Below are positions 59,859 to 64,000 of a DNA stretch of 64,000 bases, piece after piece. The stretch comes from Trichaptum fuscoviolaceum (Eukaryota > Basidiomycota > Agaricomycetes > Hymenochaetales > Trichaptaceae): contig CAJSYZ010000005.1 of the NCBI GenBank assembly GCA_910574455.1, forward strand, positions 3,968,001 through 4,032,000. Reading direction: 5' to 3'. A program made the position numbers and the translations under genes. A model generated the notes under the pieces. That model saw only the letters and a program-made list of their open reading frames with translations. It ran no database searches and was not told where the DNA came from. The first letter of the stretch is position 1, and every line of letters begins with the position of its first letter.

Positions 59859-61667
59859 ATGTCTCAAGAGCCTCAGCGTTCCTCATCAACTGTCACTGTT
59901 AACGGGCCAGAGGCTGCGGCGAAAGGCGCCGTAGTGAACGAAGGTCCTAACTCACAAACCGTATTTTCAATCGCAGACGCACCACCGGATGGCGGAAAAG
60001 ACGCCTGGCTCGTCGTACTGGGTAGCTTCCTAGCAATGTTTTCATCGTTCGGTATAGTCAACGCTTACGTGCGTAACGACCTACCTACATATACCCTACT
60101 GCTGTTACTGAAGTTTGCCACAGGGTGTTTTTCAAGATTACTATACGACGAATTTGCTGTCGAAGTCCTCTTCATCGACAATATCCCTCATTGGTGCCAT
60201 ACAACTTTTCCTATTGTATGGTCTCGGCCCTGTCGTTGGCCGTATTTTTGACGCATATGGGACAAAGGTAGGTGACTTTCGGAGTTCGTGAGAAGGCGTC
60301 TGAGTTAATTTCCCCCAGATTCTGCTTCCATCCGGAACGTTCGTACTCGTGATTTCTACAATCCTTACATCTTTTTGTGAAGAGAACCAGCCATACCAAT
60401 TCTTCCTCGCACAAGGGATTCTATTCGGCATAGGATGTGCATTCATGTACGTAATTTCGCCATCAACGGGTTTGCTTGTGTGTCTTCTGAACCTAAGCGC
60501 TCATAGCTTTACGCCTGGTCTTGCCATTCTTGGACAATGGTTTCGCCATCGACGGGGACTTGTCCTGGGAATCGTCGGCGCAGGCTCCTCTGGCGGAGGG
60601 GTTGTATACCCCATTATGCTACAGAAGCTTATCCCGAAAGTGGGCTTTCCTTGGGCCGTTCGGATCACTGCATTCACAGCGCTCCTGTGCCTCTCAGTGG
60701 CCTGTATGACACTGAAGCCACGTCTTCCCCTAAATCGAAAAGTCGCTGCGAGAAATATAATTGATCTGGGAGGATTTCGAGACCCGCAATACACACTTGC
60801 TGCGCTAGGATCATTCCTGTCAAGTTTTTTTTTCTCGTCTTAGTTATAACTACTCCACTGATACTTTCTTCTCAGATACTTTTACGCCCTATTCATCCCT
60901 TACTTTTATATTCAACTGTACGCTAGCACGCATAGTGTGAACACTAATATCTCCCAATATCTTCTGGCTATCATTAATGCCCTCGGAATACCTGCTCGGA
61001 TAATACCAGGAATACTTGCTGACCGATTTGGCGTGTATGTTAGATCAATTGCATTGACAGAGAAAACTGCTGACATTATAGACCACAGACTCAATGTCCT
61101 GGTTCCGTGCTCCATAGCTTCTGGGATATTTGTCTTCGCTTTATGGCTACCGTCACGATCAACCGGTCCAATCGTAGCTTTCAGTGCACTGTATGGTCTA
61201 TTCTCAGGTAAGTCGTGCTTTTTTTGGCTTTGTTCAGCGCATTGTATTGATGAGCAAACTAAGGTGCTTTTGTGAGCCTGCTACCTGTGTACGTCGCCTC
61301 TAGGTGTCCGCTGGAACGCTTCGGTGCACGTTTAGGTAAGTTGCTGACGAGCACACTACGGAAATGACATTGACCCCGCTGCGAAGGTTCGATATACATC
61401 TTCATAGCCGTGTCGACTCTTATTGGTACTCCGACCGCTGGTGCCCTCGTTCCGACTTTCAGCCAAGCACATTTCGATCACTTGATCGTCTTTACCGGTG
61501 TACTCTGTATCGCGGGTGGGGCTGCTCTGGGTGTTGCACATGTGATGACTCTTCACCAAGAGAAGCGAGCTCGATCTGCGGGCGAGAAAGAGAGACATGA
61601 TGGGCAAATCGAAGAGGGCGGAGATACTATTGCCTCTACGATCTCGGATAAGTCAGCAACAAACTAA
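59859..61667 (+). CDS. MFS monocarboxylate-type transporter (MFS2)
   Basis: Paralogue of MFS1. The hydrophilic N-terminus leads to APPDGGKDAWLVVLGSFLAM, the branch signature, then LFLLYGLGPVVGRIFDAYGT, FFLAQGILFGIGCAFM, LGIVGAGSSGGGVVYPIM, GFRDPQYTLAALGSF, NISQYLLAIINALGIPARII and IGTPTAGALVPTFSQ; twelve helices expected in the plasma membrane. About seven introns. The cytosolic tail is Arg/Glu-rich (HQEKRARSAGEKERH). Close agreement with MFS1 in the region around GAGxSxGG shows they are duplicates. It is divergent from LAAO2, so the pair probably shares regulation. Substrate not known; a monocarboxylate or 2-keto acid is the inference. Confidence 0.88.
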
Positions 61668-63802
61668 TTGAATGAGTAGAAGATGCTTTTGGTCGACCAA
61701 ACGCCCTTCCGAGTATTAGATAATATACTACAATACCTACATCATATGTAATAAATGAACAATGAGTGCCACAATGTTGGGACAAATCTGAGATCTGCAT
61801 GATATCATCCGAATTTTTCGGAGATCTGCAAATTGATTCCGGGATTCAAGTTCCTGGATCCCATCTATTTTGAGACGAGCGTTGCGGACCGTCATCATGA
61901 CTTCTTCGGTACGGACTATCACAGCACAAAGAATTCGGAATTTATACATCTATTTCCTGAAAAAGCTTTTGGCATTAGCTTCTGGTGCCAACAAGTTTGA
62001 TCACACAAGAGAACTCACAAGCGCTCGAGCTGCACTCTGCTTGTACAACGCTCAATATTCGGAAGTATTTTCAGCTCTGAAAGATCTAGAACGCTCTGTT
62101 CCACGTCTTCCCATATTACCTCTTAGGTATTATATGAAGTATCCATATGATGACTCGCTAAGATGAGTTTCGATGGTCATAGCTCACCGAAGCACTTGTA
62201 AATGAGTAACAGTTCTACCACATGGCGCAAAGAATCTCTTGCAAATTGATCACGGTCCACGACTGTGAGAATTCCGAGGTGAAGCGGCTCCTCATCACTA
62301 TCCAAAACTGTGTGGGCTGGTAACTATTACGCTAACGCATAAGAAGGCCTGAGACATATGCTGTAAGAACCTCAGAGAGTATGGCAAATATCTGCAGTCA
62401 ACTTGCGAACGAAGACGTGAGTACTGCTAATAAGCGTCGATGCGGGGCTCGGTCCCCACGCAATACTGTTACGGTGGTGCACCTTCTAAAATGCACTCAC
62501 TCGTACTACTCAAGGTATTGATCCATTTGATCCGACCTTTTGGGAGTCCGCTCCATTCACTTAATTTCGTTTCCAACTCTTCGATGTGTTTCTACGAAGT
62601 TCCTACAGTCCGAGCCGTGCATGTGAATCCACATTGATGATGAATTGATGGCAGAGATCACGCCAGTGCAGTTCGAATTGAAGTTCCACATTAGGTCGCC
62701 CATTAAGTCCGTTCGTGATACAGCGCATCGCAACACGTTGGCAGCTCGCGGTGAGAAGCCTCCGATGTCAGAATCGCCTATAGTTACTACTTCCGGAGAA
62801 GAGCTCGTAAGAGATGCAGTTAGAAGCTCACTCGTTACCAGCTTGACTCGGAATCTATCAGATTCTCCGAGTTTCTTCGAGCACAGAGGAGTCGGGCGAG
62901 ATAGCGACCTTTCGCCGAGTTGATCGTCGAGCTCCCTATGTTACAGTCCTTTAATAGCAGTAGTCTTCGCTGATGTCTCGGAGAGTCCATACTACGTTCA
63001 CTATCAGAAGCTTCGAATAAACGTTAAAGAAGAACAATCTTAGTGAATACATGTATGCCATTAAGTACCGCAGATCTTTATTTAAAGTCCGCTTAAATAC
63101 CACAATTAAGCACGCGATGACTGCTCTGAGTCTCTTTTTTTGACTGTCATGTCATAACATATTGTGTATGACAACTGAGTCGCTCTACATCTACACAGGA
63201 CACAAATCTACTGTGAATAAAAGTACCCGTGAAGCTCTTCCATTGTATTTATACAGGGGGTCGATGCTCTGATATGCAATGTCGGATATACCGAGGTGTG
63301 CTGTTCACAATCACATTTGAAAATGGTTGATTCCATCCTCGAATCACCTTTCTCTGTTCCAAATCCTAGACTTGATACAGGTCGAGCTGCTCCGGAAAAT
63401 TCCTTACTCCCCAAGGAATAGGGTCCTAATGTCAGACTCAAAATGTCGACAACCAAGTCCAGAATAGTATGTATATAGGGATTTCAGTTAACTCATATTA
63501 AACCACAACACTACCACCTTCTTTCATTTATTAGGGCAAGTTTTCATACATTTTCTATGACTTATGTACATAGCTTGTCTTTCAAAATAATAGATGCAAG
63601 CCGGGTGGGTCCATTGTCTGACTGACTCAAGGGAAGACAACATTATCCGATGACTTGTCCAAGCGTGAGGCTGGGCGGCTGGCAATTACTAATAGGTGGC
63701 GAACGCGTCAATTGGCTTCCTTGGCCTCGTGTTTGCACCGCACTCGTCCAGAACAAAACAGCAGGTTCAAAGTGTTTGTTTGTTCGCCACAAATTCAAGG
63801 GG
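61668..63802. other. Gene-poor region at right end
   Basis: About 2.1 kb without a recognisable gene; AT-rich, frames random-looking. Confidence 0.5.
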
Positions 63803-64000
63803 TATAAAAGATCGAAAGCTGGGCGTAGTGACTCCACCTCCCCTTTACCTTCAACCTCCACCACTGTCGACCTCTAGCCACCGACTCCAGCAGACAGCAT
63901 GTTAGTATTCGCCTTTCAGTGTCTTCCCACCAAGGCCCCTTCCGACAGGTAGTCCAGCCACCGAGTCTCACCACTACTCTCGATATCGGTGTGCTCGCTC
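63803..64000 (+). promoter_or_regulatory. TATA box, pyrimidine leader and possible gene start at edge
   Basis: TATAAAAG (63803-63810) followed by a CT-rich leader (63830-63895) and ATG at 63899 in AGACAGCATG. This is the pattern of a strongly expressed fungal gene whose body lies beyond the window; the frame from this ATG stops soon, so an early intron would be needed. Confidence 0.4.

Overview
This is a stretch of nuclear DNA from a filamentous basidiomycete fungus, most likely an agaricomycete. Nearly every gene is cut by many introns of about 45-65 nt with GT/GC...AG ends and CTAAC-like branch points, and some exons are only a few nucleotides long. The gene set is fungal: single-domain dolichol-phosphate mannosyltransferase, an FHA checkpoint kinase, an SCT1/GPT2-type acyltransferase, flavin L-amino-acid oxidases and monocarboxylate-type MFS carriers. 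I assigned splice sites by eye from reading frame, splice consensus and family motifs, so exact exon ends are models.

Layout. 1-14.2 kb: the 3' part of an API5-like gene; a DOMON-cytochrome b561 membrane reductase; a charged orphan protein; a tiny coiled-coil protein; a secreted, probably GPI-anchored pepsin-like protease; another small orphan; and an ER glycerol-3-phosphate acyltransferase. 14.2-15.9 kb: gene-free, with a 378-bp MITE-like element that has 60-bp terminal inverted repeats and TA flanks. 15.9-20.8 kb: a Rad53/Cds1-type checkpoint kinase followed by the replication-fork AAA+ ATPase Mgs1/WRNIP1. 20.8-24.6 kb: no gene recognised.

24.6-31.1 kb: a nutrient-type cluster of L-amino-acid oxidase (LAAO1), secreted class-3 lipase and convergent MFS carrier (MFS1). 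31.8-41.6 kb: eIF2B gamma, dolichol-phosphate mannosyltransferase, pyroglutamyl peptidase I and an FAD monooxygenase. 41.9-55.4 kb, all on the minus strand: an F-box-like protein, a large CUE-type protein that may be an SLF2/Nse6-like SMC5/6 factor, ribonucleotide reductase large subunit, ERCC1/Rad10 and an unrecognised protein. 56.1-61.7 kb: a second L-amino-acid oxidase (LAAO2) divergent from a second MFS carrier (MFS2), paralogous to the first pair. 61.7-64 kb: gene-free, ending in a TATA-bearing promoter-like stretch.

Two themes stand out. Five genes serve DNA replication, checkpoint or repair (RAD53-like, MGS1, the possible SMC5/6 factor, RNR1, ERCC1), and four of them have ACGCGT (MCB-like) hexamers just upstream. 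Separately, two oxidase-transporter pairs about 30 kb apart suggest a duplicated module that strips ammonium from amino acids and moves the resulting keto acids. That is the best candidate for an undescribed functional unit here, but its role is inference.
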